A stretch of 49,566 nt of DNA, taken from contig NZ_AJZD02000093.1 in NCBI RefSeq assembly GCF_000272105.2, forward strand, positions 1 to 49,566, read 5' to 3'. Below are positions 29,444-38,650 of this stretch, in pieces. Both the position numbers and the translations under genes were made by a program. Source of the stretch: Vibrio splendidus 12E03. GTDB lineage: Bacteria; Pseudomonadota; Gammaproteobacteria; Enterobacterales; Vibrionaceae. The stretch's first letter is position 1; each line of letters opens with the position of its first letter. The notes under the pieces are model-generated. The model saw only the letters and a program-made list of their open reading frames with translations. It had not been told where the DNA came from and did not search any database.

Positions 29444-30103
29444 ATGTTAAAGACGAATAACTTATTCAAGGTATGGTTTCTAACAGCCGTCGCTTTTCTT
29501 ATGTCGGCTCAAGCTTTTGCTGCAGAGTCGATTGATCGTACTCAGCCATACCAGATGATGACTCAAGTAGCAGAAGTTGCATTTGAGCGTTTGAAGAGTG
29601 AACAAGACAACATCCACCAAGACCCAGAATTATTGAAGGTCATTGTGGAAGAAGAGTTGATGCCTTATGTGAATGCGCAATATGCAGCACTTAAGTTACT
29701 TGGGCCAAACTTGAAAGGCGCGGATAGAAAAGACGTGGGCGTGTTTATCGATTCATTCCGTAAATACCTGGTTTCTTCTTATGCCCAAGTGCTGACTCAA
29801 TACACAGATCAGACGATTGAATTTGGTCCAGAACCAAAAATCAAAGCGGATAGCCGCATTACGAGCATCAAGGTTGATATCATCGATACGCCGCGACCAA
29901 ACATTAAGCTTGAATTTAAGCTTCGCAAAGACAAGAAATCTGGCGAGTGGAAAGCATTTGATATGGTTGCCGAAGGTATTAGCCTGTTGTCGAGCAAGCA
30001 ATCGGAGTGGAATACTAAGATTCGTCAAGAAGGCATCTTACAAGTTGCTGACGAACTAGAGAAATTAGCAGCACAACCGATTCGTTTTGAGAGTAACAAA
30101 TAA
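29444..30103 (+). CDS. mlaC: periplasmic phospholipid carrier MlaC
   Basis: MlaC shuttles phospholipids between MlaA-OmpF/C and MlaFEDB. I chose the ATG at 29444 (219 residues), because AAGGAG lies 8 bases upstream and a Sec signal peptide (cleavage after AFA, about residue 24) follows immediately. The frame is open a further 20 codons upstream inside mlaD. The Tol-Ttg2D family core is visible as VGVFIDSFRKYLVSSYAQVL and WKAFDMVAEGISLLSSKQSEW. Its stop shares a base with the mlaB start (TAATG). Confidence 0.94.
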   Translation: MLKTNNLFKVWFLTAVAFLMSAQAFAAESIDRTQPYQMMTQVAEVAFERLKSEQDNIHQDPELLKVIVEEELMPYVNAQYAALKLLGPNLKGADRKDVGVFIDSFRKYLVSSYAQVLTQYTDQTIEFGPEPKIKADSRITSIKVDIIDTPRPNIKLEFKLRKDKKSGEWKAFDMVAEGISLLSSKQSEWNTKIRQEGILQVADELEKLAAQPIRFESNK

Positions 30104-30411
30104 TGAGCCATTCTCAATGGCAAGCACTAAGCTCTAAAGAGTATCAACTGCTCGGTGATCTAGACCGAGACAGTGTCCCTGCAATCTGGCGTATATTGGA
30201 AAAGTGGCAAACGACGGAATCGAGCGTTGAAATTGACCTTAGCCATATAAATCGCGTCGATTCAGCAGGAATGGTGATGCTAATTCACTTATTAGAGCAT
30301 GCAAAAAATCAAAACTGTCATATAATGCTCAGTTTCGTGCCAGAACAATTACGAACGTTGTTCCAATTGAGCAATATCCAGCCAATGATGGCAGAACACA
30401 TAAAAAATTAG
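30103..30411 (+). CDS. mlaB: STAS-domain protein MlaB
   Basis: MlaB is a small cytoplasmic STAS protein that stabilises MlaF. The 102-residue length fits E. coli MlaB (97). The STAS core is [24 protein letters not shown], with the conserved Asp-Ser-Ala-Gly. It begins in the mlaC stop codon (TAATG), which indicates translational coupling, and ibaG follows 13 bp later. Confidence 0.93.
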   Translation: MSHSQWQALSSKEYQLLGDLDRDSVPAIWRILEKWQTTESSVEIDLSHINRVDSAGMVMLIHLLEHAKNQNCHIMLSFVPEQLRTLFQLSNIQPMMAEHIKN

Positions 30412-30424
30412 GCAGGAGCTATTT

Positions 30425-31953
<1,529 letters not shown>

Positions 31954-31994
31954 CCTAGGTTAGTGGATTCATGAATCAGTAAGATGAAAACATA

Positions 31995-32023
31995 AAAGTC
32001 GGAACCTTGGTTTCGGCTTTTTT
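31995..32023 (+). terminator. terminator after murA
   Basis: A 10-bp stem with two G-U pairs (AAAGTCGGAA with TTTCGGCTTT) is followed by six T's. It separates the mla-murA unit from plsC. Confidence 0.75.
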
Positions 32024-32105
32024 ATAGTTGTATTTACCGCGAGTAAATCTATTGCTTATTTTTGCGCGAATAGATGAATCAACTTGGCGGTCGGTGAGGA
32101 ACAAA

Positions 32106-32831
32106 ATGATAGCAATATTACGTATTTTCGCAGTGGCGATATTTGCGATTCTTATGTTTGTATTTGGTTGTGGTTACTGCCTATTAAGTCCACGCAATCC
32201 AAAACACGTATTTACCTTTGGCCGTTATTTCGGTCGAATGTCGAAGATCTTCGGCATGAAGTTAGAGCTTCGCATCCCAGAAGATGCCTACTCTCGCGGC
32301 CAACATGTTTATGTAGCGAACCACCAAAACAGCTGGGATCTATTCACGATTTCATCAGCGGTAACGCCCAAAGTAGTGACGGTTGGTAAGAAAAGCCTAG
32401 TGTGGATGCCTCTATTTGGTCAGCTTTACTGGTTAACGGGTAACATCCTAATTGACCGTGCTAACCGCAGCAAAGCGGTAGGTACGATTGATCAGGTCGT
32501 GACGAGTCTAAAAGAGAGCGATGTTTCAGTTTGGATGTTCCCTGAGGGCACTCGTTCTCGTGGCTGTGGTCTGCTGCCATTCAAAACAGGTGCATTCCAT
32601 GCTGCGATTGGTGCTGGTTTGCCTATCATCCCTATCGTATGTAGCTCAACCGGTGGCGTGAAGCTAAACCGTTGGAACAATGGTCACGTGATTGTTGAAA
32701 TGCTGCCACCAATCAGCACTGAAGGCTACGACAAGTCTAATGTTCGTGAACTGGCTAACCTAGCTCGTGAGCAGATGGCTGATAAGCTTGAAGAGTTAGA
32801 CAAAGAAGTGGTTGAGCTTAATAAAAAGTAA
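32106..32831 (+). CDS. plsC: 1-acyl-sn-glycerol-3-phosphate acyltransferase PlsC
   Basis: PlsC adds the second acyl chain in phosphatidic-acid synthesis. The start at 32106 (241 residues) has GAGGA about 6 bases upstream and aligns with the E. coli N-terminus (245 residues). The open frame extends 26 codons further up without support. The acyltransferase motifs are the catalytic NHQNSWD (HX4D), GNILIDR, FPEGTRSRG and LPIIPI, preceded by one N-terminal membrane helix. The segment KKSLVWMPLFGQLYWLTGN is nearly identical to that of E. coli. A strong terminator follows. Confidence 0.95.
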   Translation: MIAILRIFAVAIFAILMFVFGCGYCLLSPRNPKHVFTFGRYFGRMSKIFGMKLELRIPEDAYSRGQHVYVANHQNSWDLFTISSAVTPKVVTVGKKSLVWMPLFGQLYWLTGNILIDRANRSKAVGTIDQVVTSLKESDVSVWMFPEGTRSRGCGLLPFKTGAFHAAIGAGLPIIPIVCSSTGGVKLNRWNNGHVIVEMLPPISTEGYDKSNVRELANLAREQMADKLEELDKEVVELNKK

Positions 32832-32856
32832 TTATCTAAGCGAAACGATGAACAAT

Positions 32857-32887
32857 AAAAAAGGTTGCCAACGGGGCAACCTTTTTT
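32857..32887. terminator. bidirectional terminator between plsC and ridA
   Basis: The stem AAAAAAGGTTGCC/GGCAACCTTTTTT has a short loop and T-runs on both strands, between convergent genes. Confidence 0.92.
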
Positions 32888-32955
32888 GTATCTGATAAAC
32901 GTCCAGCATTTTGCCAATTCGTTTACTAGAAACCATTTATTCTAGAGAGAAAAAC

Positions 32956-33345
32956 CTATTTGCGAACCGCAATAGCTTCGATCTCGATACCTACATCTTT
33001 TGGTAGACGAGCTACTTCAACACATGAACGTGCAGGGTAGTTTGCAACGCCGTGCTCATCGAAGAATTTGCCGTAAACCTCGTTTACTGTGCCGAAGTCG
33101 TTTAGGTCTTTAACGAATACCGTTAGTTTTACGATGTCTTTTACAGTAAGGCCTGAAGCTTCAACAACCGCTTGAACGTTGTCTAGAGATTGGCGAGCTT
33201 GCTCTGCGATATCAGCAGATACTTCACCAGTTGCTGGGTTTACTGGGATTTGACCAGAAGTCAGTACCATGTTACCAAGGTCAACGCCTTGTACGTATGG
33301 GCCGATTGCAGCTGGAGCAGATTCTGTGTGAAGTACTTTAGTCAT
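32956..33345 (-). CDS. ridA: RidA family reactive enamine/imine deaminase
   Basis: RidA hydrolyses reactive 2-aminoacrylate and related imines made by PLP enzymes, which protects isoleucine synthesis. The 129-residue trimeric-type protein carries the catalytic Arg in NYPARSCVEVARLPKDVGIEIEAIA, along with GPYVQGVDLGNMVLTSGQIP. Its placement downstream of pyrBI is common in gammaproteobacteria. The pyrI terminator (33418-33444) separates it, so it probably has its own promoter in the 137-bp gap. Confidence 0.94.
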   Translation of the reverse strand: MTKVLHTESAPAAIGPYVQGVDLGNMVLTSGQIPVNPATGEVSADIAEQARQSLDNVQAVVEASGLTVKDIVKLTVFVKDLNDFGTVNEVYGKFFDEHGVANYPARSCVEVARLPKDVGIEIEAIAVRK

Positions 33346-33417
33346 TGGTTTATTCCATCAGTTATTAGATAAAAATCAATTTTCAGTGTGCCTTCAAACT
33401 TTGGATAGGTAAAGCGT

Positions 33418-33444
33418 AAAATACCCCGCACAGGCGAGGTATTT
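33418..33444 (-). terminator. terminator after pyrI
   Basis: On the minus strand AAATACCTCGC pairs with GCGGGGTATTT, with one G-U pair that is a mismatch on the plus strand. TTTT-rich sequence follows. It is therefore better suited to ending pyrBI than plus-strand transcripts. Confidence 0.7.
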
Positions 33445-33482
33445 GATAGTTTTTACATTCGGTCTTCTTTGCCGTATTGACG

Positions 33483-33944
33483 TTATCTTTCTGTCACGAT
33501 CTCACGAGAGAAGACTTTTTCGCAATACTTACACTTCAATCGAATATCTTCTTTCTTTTCAAAGATCTTAAAGCTGCTTTCAACCGGTTCATTGTGAGTA
33601 ATACAGTTTGTATTTGGACACTCGAACACATCGTTGATCTGCTCAGGAAGTTCTAGTGGTAGCTTCTTAACCACTTCGTAATCTTCGATTTGATTCACGG
33701 TTGCGTGAGGTGCGTAAAGAGCCAGCTTGCTCGCCTGTTCTTCAGTGATAAACACATTCTCAATCTTGAGCAGGTCTTTTCCGCCTAGTGCCGAAGAGGG
33801 CAGGTTTAGGCCAATCGTCACGCGCTGATGAGAGTTGTGCATGTCGAACAGTTTTAGCACTTTGATCCCGATATTGGCAGGGATATGGTCGATAACAGTA
33901 CCGTTTCTGATTGCTTCAACTTTTAATTGAGTCTCTTTAGACAT
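33483..33944 (-). CDS. pyrI: aspartate carbamoyltransferase regulatory chain PyrI
   Basis: PyrI binds CTP/ATP and gives allosteric control to the PyrB catalytic trimers. At 153 residues it equals E. coli PyrI in length. The allosteric domain begins with [18 protein letters not shown], and the C-terminal zinc knuckle uses the four cysteines in CPNTNC and CKYC. It follows pyrB by 12 bp and is cotranscribed from the attenuated pyr promoter. Confidence 0.96.
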   Translation of the reverse strand: MSKETQLKVEAIRNGTVIDHIPANIGIKVLKLFDMHNSHQRVTIGLNLPSSALGGKDLLKIENVFITEEQASKLALYAPHATVNQIEDYEVVKKLPLELPEQINDVFECPNTNCITHNEPVESSFKIFEKKEDIRLKCKYCEKVFSREIVTER

Positions 33945-33956
33945 GATATCTCTCCT

Positions 33957-34886
33957 CTACAGCGTTTCGTTAAGAACAAGGGCTAGCAATGCTTCACGAG
34001 CGTAAACACCATTCTCTGCTTGCTGGAAGTAGTAAGCGTAAGGTGTTTTATCGACATCGACAGTAATTTCATCAACGCGAGGAAGAGGGTGCAAAACCTT
34101 CAGGTTATCGCGTGCATTTTCCAGCATCGAAGCGGTCAGGATGTATGCGGATTTGATGTGCGCGTATTCTGACTCATCGAAGCGCTCCTTTTGAACTCGA
34201 GTCATGTACAAGACATCAAGCTCAGGAATCACATCTTCCATGTCGGTCAGTAGTTGGTACTTGATACCCGCTTCATCAAGTTCTTCACAAATGTAGTCTG
34301 GCATCGCCAACGCTTCTGGCGCCACAAAGTAGAAACAGATGTTGTCGAATTTCGCTAGTGCTTGCGTCAACGAGTGAACCGTACGGCCGTACTTAAGGTC
34401 ACCAACGAATGCAACGTTTAGGTTGTCGAGGCGGCCTTGTGTCTCAGCGATAGAGAACAGGTCTAATAACGTTTGTGTTGGGTGTTGGTTTGCGCCGTCA
34501 CCTGCGTTAATAACAGGTACACCGTTTGAGAACTCAGAAGCCAGACGCGCTGCGCCTTCTTGAGGGTGACGCATCACGTAAGCATCAACGTATGAAGAGA
34601 TAACCTGTACCGAGTCCGCTAACGTTTCGCCTTTCTTTGCCAAAGAAGTGTTACCACCACTGTCGAAACCAATCACATCACCACCGATGCGTTGAATCGC
34701 AGTTTCAAAAGAGAGACGAGTTCGCGTAGAAGGTTCGAAGAAGCAGCTGGCAACAACTTTGTTCTTGATGAGTTCTGGGTTTGGTTCAGCCTTTAGCTGA
34801 CCTGCCGTTTGAACAATTAATTCTAGCTCTTCACGAGAAAGCTCTGGAATTGAGATGATGTGCTTTTGATAGAGCGAATTCGCCAT
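33957..34886 (-). CDS. pyrB: aspartate carbamoyltransferase catalytic chain PyrB
   Basis: PyrB condenses carbamoyl phosphate and aspartate in pyrimidine synthesis. The start at 34886 (309 residues) has GGGGAAG 8 bases upstream and matches the E. coli N-terminus [12 protein letters not shown] five codons earlier is less likely. The carbamoyl-phosphate loop STRTRLSFE, the second-site loop [14 protein letters not shown], and HPLPRVDEI are intact. Upstream lie the leader peptide pyrL and its attenuator. pyrI follows in the same operon. Confidence 0.96.
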   Translation of the reverse strand: MANSLYQKHIISIPELSREELELIVQTAGQLKAEPNPELIKNKVVASCFFEPSTRTRLSFETAIQRIGGDVIGFDSGGNTSLAKKGETLADSVQVISSYVDAYVMRHPQEGAARLASEFSNGVPVINAGDGANQHPTQTLLDLFSIAETQGRLDNLNVAFVGDLKYGRTVHSLTQALAKFDNICFYFVAPEALAMPDYICEELDEAGIKYQLLTDMEDVIPELDVLYMTRVQKERFDESEYAHIKSAYILTASMLENARDNLKVLHPLPRVDEITVDVDKTPYAYYFQQAENGVYAREALLALVLNETL

Positions 34887-34916
34887 GATCTTCTTCCCCA
34901 CAATAATGTATTGGCC

Positions 34917-34946
34917 ATAAAAAAGCCCCCCATAATGGGAGGCTTT
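34917..34946 (-). terminator. pyrBI attenuator
   Basis: On the minus strand AGCCTCCC pairs with GGGGGGCT (one G-U pair) around ATTAT, followed by TTTTTT. It overlaps the stop codon of pyrL and lies 31 bp before the pyrB start. This is the geometry of UTP-sensitive transcription attenuation, in which a ribosome close behind RNA polymerase prevents the hairpin from forming. Confidence 0.88.
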
Positions 34947-35058
34947 AAAAAAGTGCTGAAAAGCAGAATAGACGGCCTGGTAAGCATCTTAGCTTACGAG
35001 CAATATTTGGTGTTTTCACAATATTACTATGTGTTATCACAATATTGGTTGGCGTCAT
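34945..35058 (-). CDS. pyrL: pyrBI operon leader peptide PyrL
   Basis: This 37-residue open frame ([11 protein letters not shown]... to ...FCFSALF) ends in the rising strand of the attenuator. Its last part is translated from a U-rich run (TTTTCAGCACTTTTTT), where RNA polymerase would pause when UTP is low and let the ribosome catch up. Function follows from this position and from the known E. coli pyrBI mechanism. The E. coli leader is longer (44 residues) and has a different sequence. It has no strong Shine-Dalgarno (GAG about 10 bases upstream of the ATG). It is too short for most gene callers. Confidence 0.8.
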   Translation of the reverse strand: MTPTNIVITHSNIVKTPNIARKLRCLPGRLFCFSALF

Positions 35059-35087
35059 TTTCACTACTCTCAGACAAATTGCCGAGA

Positions 35088-35115
35088 ATTATACGCTTTC
35101 AATTTGTGAGCGCAA
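35088..35115 (-). promoter_or_regulatory. predicted pyrL-pyrBI promoter
   Basis: On the minus strand, -35 TTGCGC (35110-35115) and a perfect -10 TATAAT (35088-35093) have a 16-bp spacer. The start of transcription would lie near 35081, about 23 bases before the pyrL ATG. Confidence 0.65.
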
Positions 35116-35152
35116 GCGATTACATCAAGCTTTTGTTTACTTTCAATATTCG

Positions 35153-36157
35153 CTATTGGCCTAGTGTCGCAACCATTACCGCTTTGATGGTATGCATGCG
35201 ATTCTCAGCTTCATCAAACACAATTGAGTAATCCGATTCAAAGACTTCGTCAGTGACTTCTAAACCGTTCATTCCATACTTATCTGCGACTTGCTGGCCG
35301 ATCACGGTTTCATTGTTGTGGAAAGCGGGCAGGCAGTGCATGAATTTCACTTGAGGGTTACCAGTGAGCTTAATAACATCCATATTCACTTGGTAAGGCG
35401 TCATAACTGCAACACGTTCGTCCCAAGCTTCTGGTGCTTCGCCCATCGAAACCCAAACATCAGTATAAAGGAAATCACAGCCTTTCACGCCTTCAGCAAC
35501 GTCTTCCGTTAGAGTGATTTTAGCACCTGTGCTTTGCGCGATAGCTTGGCACTCTTCGACAAGTTGCTCTTCTGGCCAGAATGCTTTAGGCGCGACAAGG
35601 CGAATATCCATGCCCATCTTCGCGGCACCGACTAACAGAGAGTTACCCATGTTATTGCGTGCATCGCCTAGATAAGCAAAGCTGATTTGGTGCAGATGTT
35701 TTCCGCGGCCATGCTCAAGCATAGTGAGGAAATCAGCCAAGATCTGAGTAGGGTGGAACTCATCGGTTAAGCCGTTCCAAACCGGCACGCCAGCATAAGC
35801 GCCTAAGTCTTCAACGATACTTTGACCAAAGCCACGATATTCGATGCCATCGTACATACGTCCCAATACACGCGCCGTATCTTTCATTGATTCTTTTTGA
35901 CCAATTTGAGAACCAGAAGGGCCAAGGTAAGAGACCTGAGCACCTTGATCAAAGGCGGCCACTTCAAACGCACATCGTGTTCGAGTTGATGCTTTCTCGA
36001 AGATCAAAGCAATGTTTTTGCCGTTGAGTTTCTTCTGTTCCGTACCTGCATACTTAGCTTTTTTTAGGTCAGCAGACAGGTCGAGTAAAAACTGAATCTC
36101 TTTAGGAGTAAAGTCGAGAAGTTTTAGAAAGTTACGATTGCGAAGATTAAAGGCCAT
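35153..36157 (-). CDS. argF: ornithine carbamoyltransferase ArgF
   Basis: This enzyme makes citrulline from ornithine and carbamoyl phosphate. The 334-residue protein (E. coli ArgF 334) has the carbamoyl-phosphate loop STRTRCAFE, the family HPTQILADF, and the ornithine-binding HCLPAFHN. An AAGGAG Shine-Dalgarno precedes the ATG. It has its own promoter with ARG-box-like operators, which argues for an anabolic role. The neighbour arcA raises the alternative that it also serves arginine catabolism. No terminator lies between argF and the pyrBI leader. Confidence 0.94.
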   Translation of the reverse strand: MAFNLRNRNFLKLLDFTPKEIQFLLDLSADLKKAKYAGTEQKKLNGKNIALIFEKASTRTRCAFEVAAFDQGAQVSYLGPSGSQIGQKESMKDTARVLGRMYDGIEYRGFGQSIVEDLGAYAGVPVWNGLTDEFHPTQILADFLTMLEHGRGKHLHQISFAYLGDARNNMGNSLLVGAAKMGMDIRLVAPKAFWPEEQLVEECQAIAQSTGAKITLTEDVAEGVKGCDFLYTDVWVSMGEAPEAWDERVAVMTPYQVNMDVIKLTGNPQVKFMHCLPAFHNNETVIGQQVADKYGMNGLEVTDEVFESDYSIVFDEAENRMHTIKAVMVATLGQ

Positions 36158-36198
36158 CTCTCGCTCCTTGCATATATAGAATCAATGAAGAACTCAGT

Positions 36199-36237
36199 TA
36201 AACATAAAAATGCTATATTTGTGAATATTTATTTTAT
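36199..36237 (-). promoter_or_regulatory. argF promoter with two ARG-box-like ArgR operators
   Basis: Box 1 (core 36222-36235, TGAATATTTATTTT) matches 8 of 10 conserved positions of TGAAT-N4-ATTCA. Box 2 (core 36201-36214, AACATAAAAATGCT) matches about 5 of 10. Their centres are exactly 21 bp apart, the standard spacing for an ArgR hexamer on paired boxes. A minus-strand promoter TTCACA-17-TTTAAC overlaps them. Confidence 0.55.
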
Positions 36238-36245
36238 TTAATTGA

Positions 36246-36275
36246 TAAAAAAGGCCAGTACAATGGTACTGGCCT
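36246..36275 (-). terminator. terminator after arcA
   Basis: A perfect 10-bp stem AGGCCAGTAC/GTACTGGCCT with a 4-base loop is followed on the minus strand by a T-run. It separates arcA from argF, so they are distinct transcription units. Confidence 0.9.
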
Positions 36276-36312
36276 AGATAAGTGATTGTGTTTGCTCTAT
36301 TGAGTTATCAGC

Positions 36313-37533
36313 TTAGATACCGTCTCTTTCGATAGGGCAACTCATACAGCGCGCGCCGCCACGACCACGGCCTAGCTCGTTGCCAGGAATCGTTAGAACT
36401 TCGATACCCGCTTTGTCGTATTTCTCATTGGTGTAAACATTACGCTCATAACCAATCACGGTACCAGGTTTCACTGTCAGTACGTTGTTAGCGTCATTCC
36501 ACTGTTCACGCTCAGCTTCGTAGTTATCACCGCCGGTAGTGATGATCTTCAGTTGATCAAGGCCTAGTGCGCCTTCAATCGCTGACAGGTAGTTTTCAGC
36601 TTTCTCGACACGCATTTCGCCGTTTTCTTTTGGCGTTAAGCGCCAAGTGTCGAGGTCTTTACGAACGATCTCTGGATAGACAGAGAACGTGTCGATATCC
36701 ATGTGTGTCATCACCGTATCAAGGTGCATACAAGAGCGGTGTTTTGGTAGATCGATCGCAATCACTTCGGTAGCTTGGCCTGATCTAAATAAGCTAGCCG
36801 CTAGGTTTTCGACACCTTGTGGTTTAGTACGCTCTGAAATACCAACCAGTACCGCACCTTTACCGATAACCAGTACGTCACCGCCTTCAATGTTAGCGTT
36901 GTCGTAGTGAAGGTCTTCATCACCAAAGTACTTAATGAAATCTTGACCTGCGAACACTGGGTGCCAGCGGTAGATAGCACGCAGGTGATTCGTTTCACGT
37001 TGACGTGCCGGTTTCATCATCGGGTTAAGCGATACACCGCCGTAAACCCAGCAAGAAGTATCTCGCGTAAATAGGTGGTTAGGCAGTGGCTCGATAACGA
37101 AATCGAGTGGTCGATGCATTTTAGGCAGCATCGATGATGATTTGATAGGAAGCTCAGAGTAAGCCAGACCACCGAGTAAGATCGTTGCTAGATGCTCATT
37201 GTCCATTTGAGCAAGGTAGTTTCTTAAGTCACGGGCGAAAGTCGGCCCATAACGGAAATCTGAGATTTGAGTATTCAGCAACCACTCACGAGCCTGAGAT
37301 ACGGCAAGCGTTTCTACTAGAAGGTCGTGCAGCAGTAGCACTTCTACGTCTTGGCTGCGCAGCGTTTCTGCAAAGGCATCATGTTCTTCACCAGCGGCTT
37401 CAACGGCAAGTACATCATCAAATAGAAGATCATGACAGTTTGAAGGGGTGAGGTGGGTGAGTGCTCTTTCAGGTCTATTTAGGAGAACTCGTCTCAATTG
37501 ACCGACTTCGGAGCCAACGTACAGCTTACTCAT
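36313..37533 (-). CDS. arcA: arginine deiminase ArcA
   Basis: ArcA hydrolyses arginine to citrulline and ammonia, the first step of the ADI pathway. The 406-residue protein has the guanidine-modifying fold with the catalytic Cys in the C-terminal [17 protein letters not shown] (Cys at about residue 398), the catalytic His in [15 protein letters not shown], and the acidic residues in NIEGGDVL. Its product would feed argF read in the catabolic direction, but carbamate kinase (arcC) and the antiporter (arcD) are not adjacent. This arcA is unrelated to the E. coli response regulator of the same name. Confidence 0.94.
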   Translation of the reverse strand: MSKLYVGSEVGQLRRVLLNRPERALTHLTPSNCHDLLFDDVLAVEAAGEEHDAFAETLRSQDVEVLLLHDLLVETLAVSQAREWLLNTQISDFRYGPTFARDLRNYLAQMDNEHLATILLGGLAYSELPIKSSSMLPKMHRPLDFVIEPLPNHLFTRDTSCWVYGGVSLNPMMKPARQRETNHLRAIYRWHPVFAGQDFIKYFGDEDLHYDNANIEGGDVLVIGKGAVLVGISERTKPQGVENLAASLFRSGQATEVIAIDLPKHRSCMHLDTVMTHMDIDTFSVYPEIVRKDLDTWRLTPKENGEMRVEKAENYLSAIEGALGLDQLKIITTGGDNYEAEREQWNDANNVLTVKPGTVIGYERNVYTNEKYDKAGIEVLTIPGNELGRGRGGARCMSCPIERDGI

Positions 37534-38109
37534 TTTGCATCCTTACTATTAATCCAGCGTCTATTTATGACAAGCTTGTCCGTAATATGCAAGTTTTGTA
37601 GATTGAGTTAATACAAGGTATTTGGCTAATAATTGGTCATAAAACCTGTAATTTTTAAGTTTATACAGATTAAATTCCAACTAACTGACTATCGAGCGGA
37701 ACAACGTTTTTGAGGATCTATGCTCAATTCGTGGCTTGTTAGAATTTAATTTTGCTTATTAATCGTGATTTTTTATTCACTATTATGCACTTTTTGATAA
37801 CAAGCTGAGGATTTATGCACCCCAAAAGCGGTTTAGCGTATGCACCTAACGTGACTAATCACGCAAGTTTTATTCAATAAGATCTAAAGTGGTCATAAAA
37901 ACGAAATGCTAAAATACGGCGCAGTTAATAAAATGTTGAAAATTTGTTTCTGTGATTTTGATTTCACTTTTGAATTGATATTGGCTCTGCGATCTCGCGA
38001 TAAACTTACCTTTCTAGGCCTGATCTGGGTGGCTTTTCTGGACGATCCGTGCCATATTTCGTGGCAATCAAATTTGATCTTTTCATAGTCAACACTCTGG
38101 AGCAGACAC
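37534..38109. other. 576-bp non-coding region between arcA and rraB
   Basis: This is the longest gene-free stretch in the window, lying between divergent arcA (minus) and rraB (plus). It is AT-rich. I see an ARG-box-like site TGATTTTTTATTCA (37766-37779, 9 of 10 conserved positions), three copies of TATGCAC (starting at 37784, 37814 and 37839), a short hairpin TGCCA/TGGCA (38050-38066), and a perfect palindrome ATCAAATTTGAT (38067-38078) 31 bp before the rraB start. Short open frames here (for example 37906-38088) have no coding character. Confidence 0.6.
37766..37779. promoter_or_regulatory. possible ARG box upstream of arcA
   Basis: TGATTTTTTATTCA fits TGAAT-N4-ATTCA at 9 of 10 conserved positions. 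It is 233 bp before the arcA start, and no good second box lies 21 bp away, so the assignment is tentative. Confidence 0.35.
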
Positions 38110-38526
38110 ATGTCTCACGAAGATGAATATCTATCAGTAGCGGAATTAATTGAATTTCAAAAGGAAGAGACTCGCGACATCATTACAGCATTAATTGAAG
38201 ATGGTAGCGATCCTGAAGCTCTATACGATATCGAGCATCACCTATTTGCTGAAGATTTCGATGTGCTTGAGAAAGCGGTTGTTGAAGCATTCAAAATGGG
38301 CTTTGAAGTGCTTGAAGCTGAAGAGACAGAAGACGAAGATGGCAATAAGCTACTTTGTTGTGATGCAACGATGCAATGTACTCTGAATGCAGAAGCGATT
38401 GATGAGCAAGTTGAGAAGCTTGTAAACCTTGCAGAGAAGTTTGACATTATCTACGACGGTTGGGGCACTTACTACGAAGGTGAAGATGCTATCTACCCAG
38501 ACGAAGATGATGAAGGCGAAGAGTAA
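38110..38526 (+). CDS. rraB: ribonuclease E inhibitor RraB
   Basis: RraB binds the C-terminal scaffold of RNase E and changes degradosome composition and transcript stability. The 138-residue, very acidic protein (E. coli 138) shows the family segments [41 protein letters not shown] and [25 protein letters not shown] Shine-Dalgarno lies upstream. It forms a single-gene unit closed by the terminator at 38545-38572. The long leader region may carry regulation (see finding). Confidence 0.94.
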   Translation: MSHEDEYLSVAELIEFQKEETRDIITALIEDGSDPEALYDIEHHLFAEDFDVLEKAVVEAFKMGFEVLEAEETEDEDGNKLLCCDATMQCTLNAEAIDEQVEKLVNLAEKFDIIYDGWGTYYEGEDAIYPDEDDEGEE

Positions 38527-38544
38527 TTCTTTCCCAGTTTTAAA

Positions 38545-38572
38545 AGATGCCAGCCTCGAGCTGGCATTTTTT
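38545..38572 (+). terminator. terminator after rraB
   Basis: The stem ATGCCAGC/GCTGGCAT with loop CTCGA is followed by six T's. Confidence 0.9.
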
Positions 38573-38650
38573 ACCCTCAGAAAAATAAATGTCTTTATAT
38601 GCATTCATTCATTATAATGCGGTCAAAATTGATCTAGCTCAAGGAATGGT

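Noticed and set aside
35153..36157. Naming the ornithine carbamoyltransferase arcB because arcA is adjacent
   Set aside because: It has its own ARG-box-like operator, a terminator separates it from arcA, and no arcC or arcD is nearby, so argF is the safer name.
37764..37781. GTGA...TCAC resembling a CRP site upstream of arcA
   Set aside because: The half-sites are separated by 8 bases instead of the 6 needed for TGTGA-N6-TCACA. The ARG-box reading fits better.
37893..38111. Overlapping open frames of 60-72 codons on both strands between arcA and rraB
   Set aside because: They lack a Shine-Dalgarno, show no recognisable protein features, and overlap each other. The region reads better as non-coding regulatory DNA.
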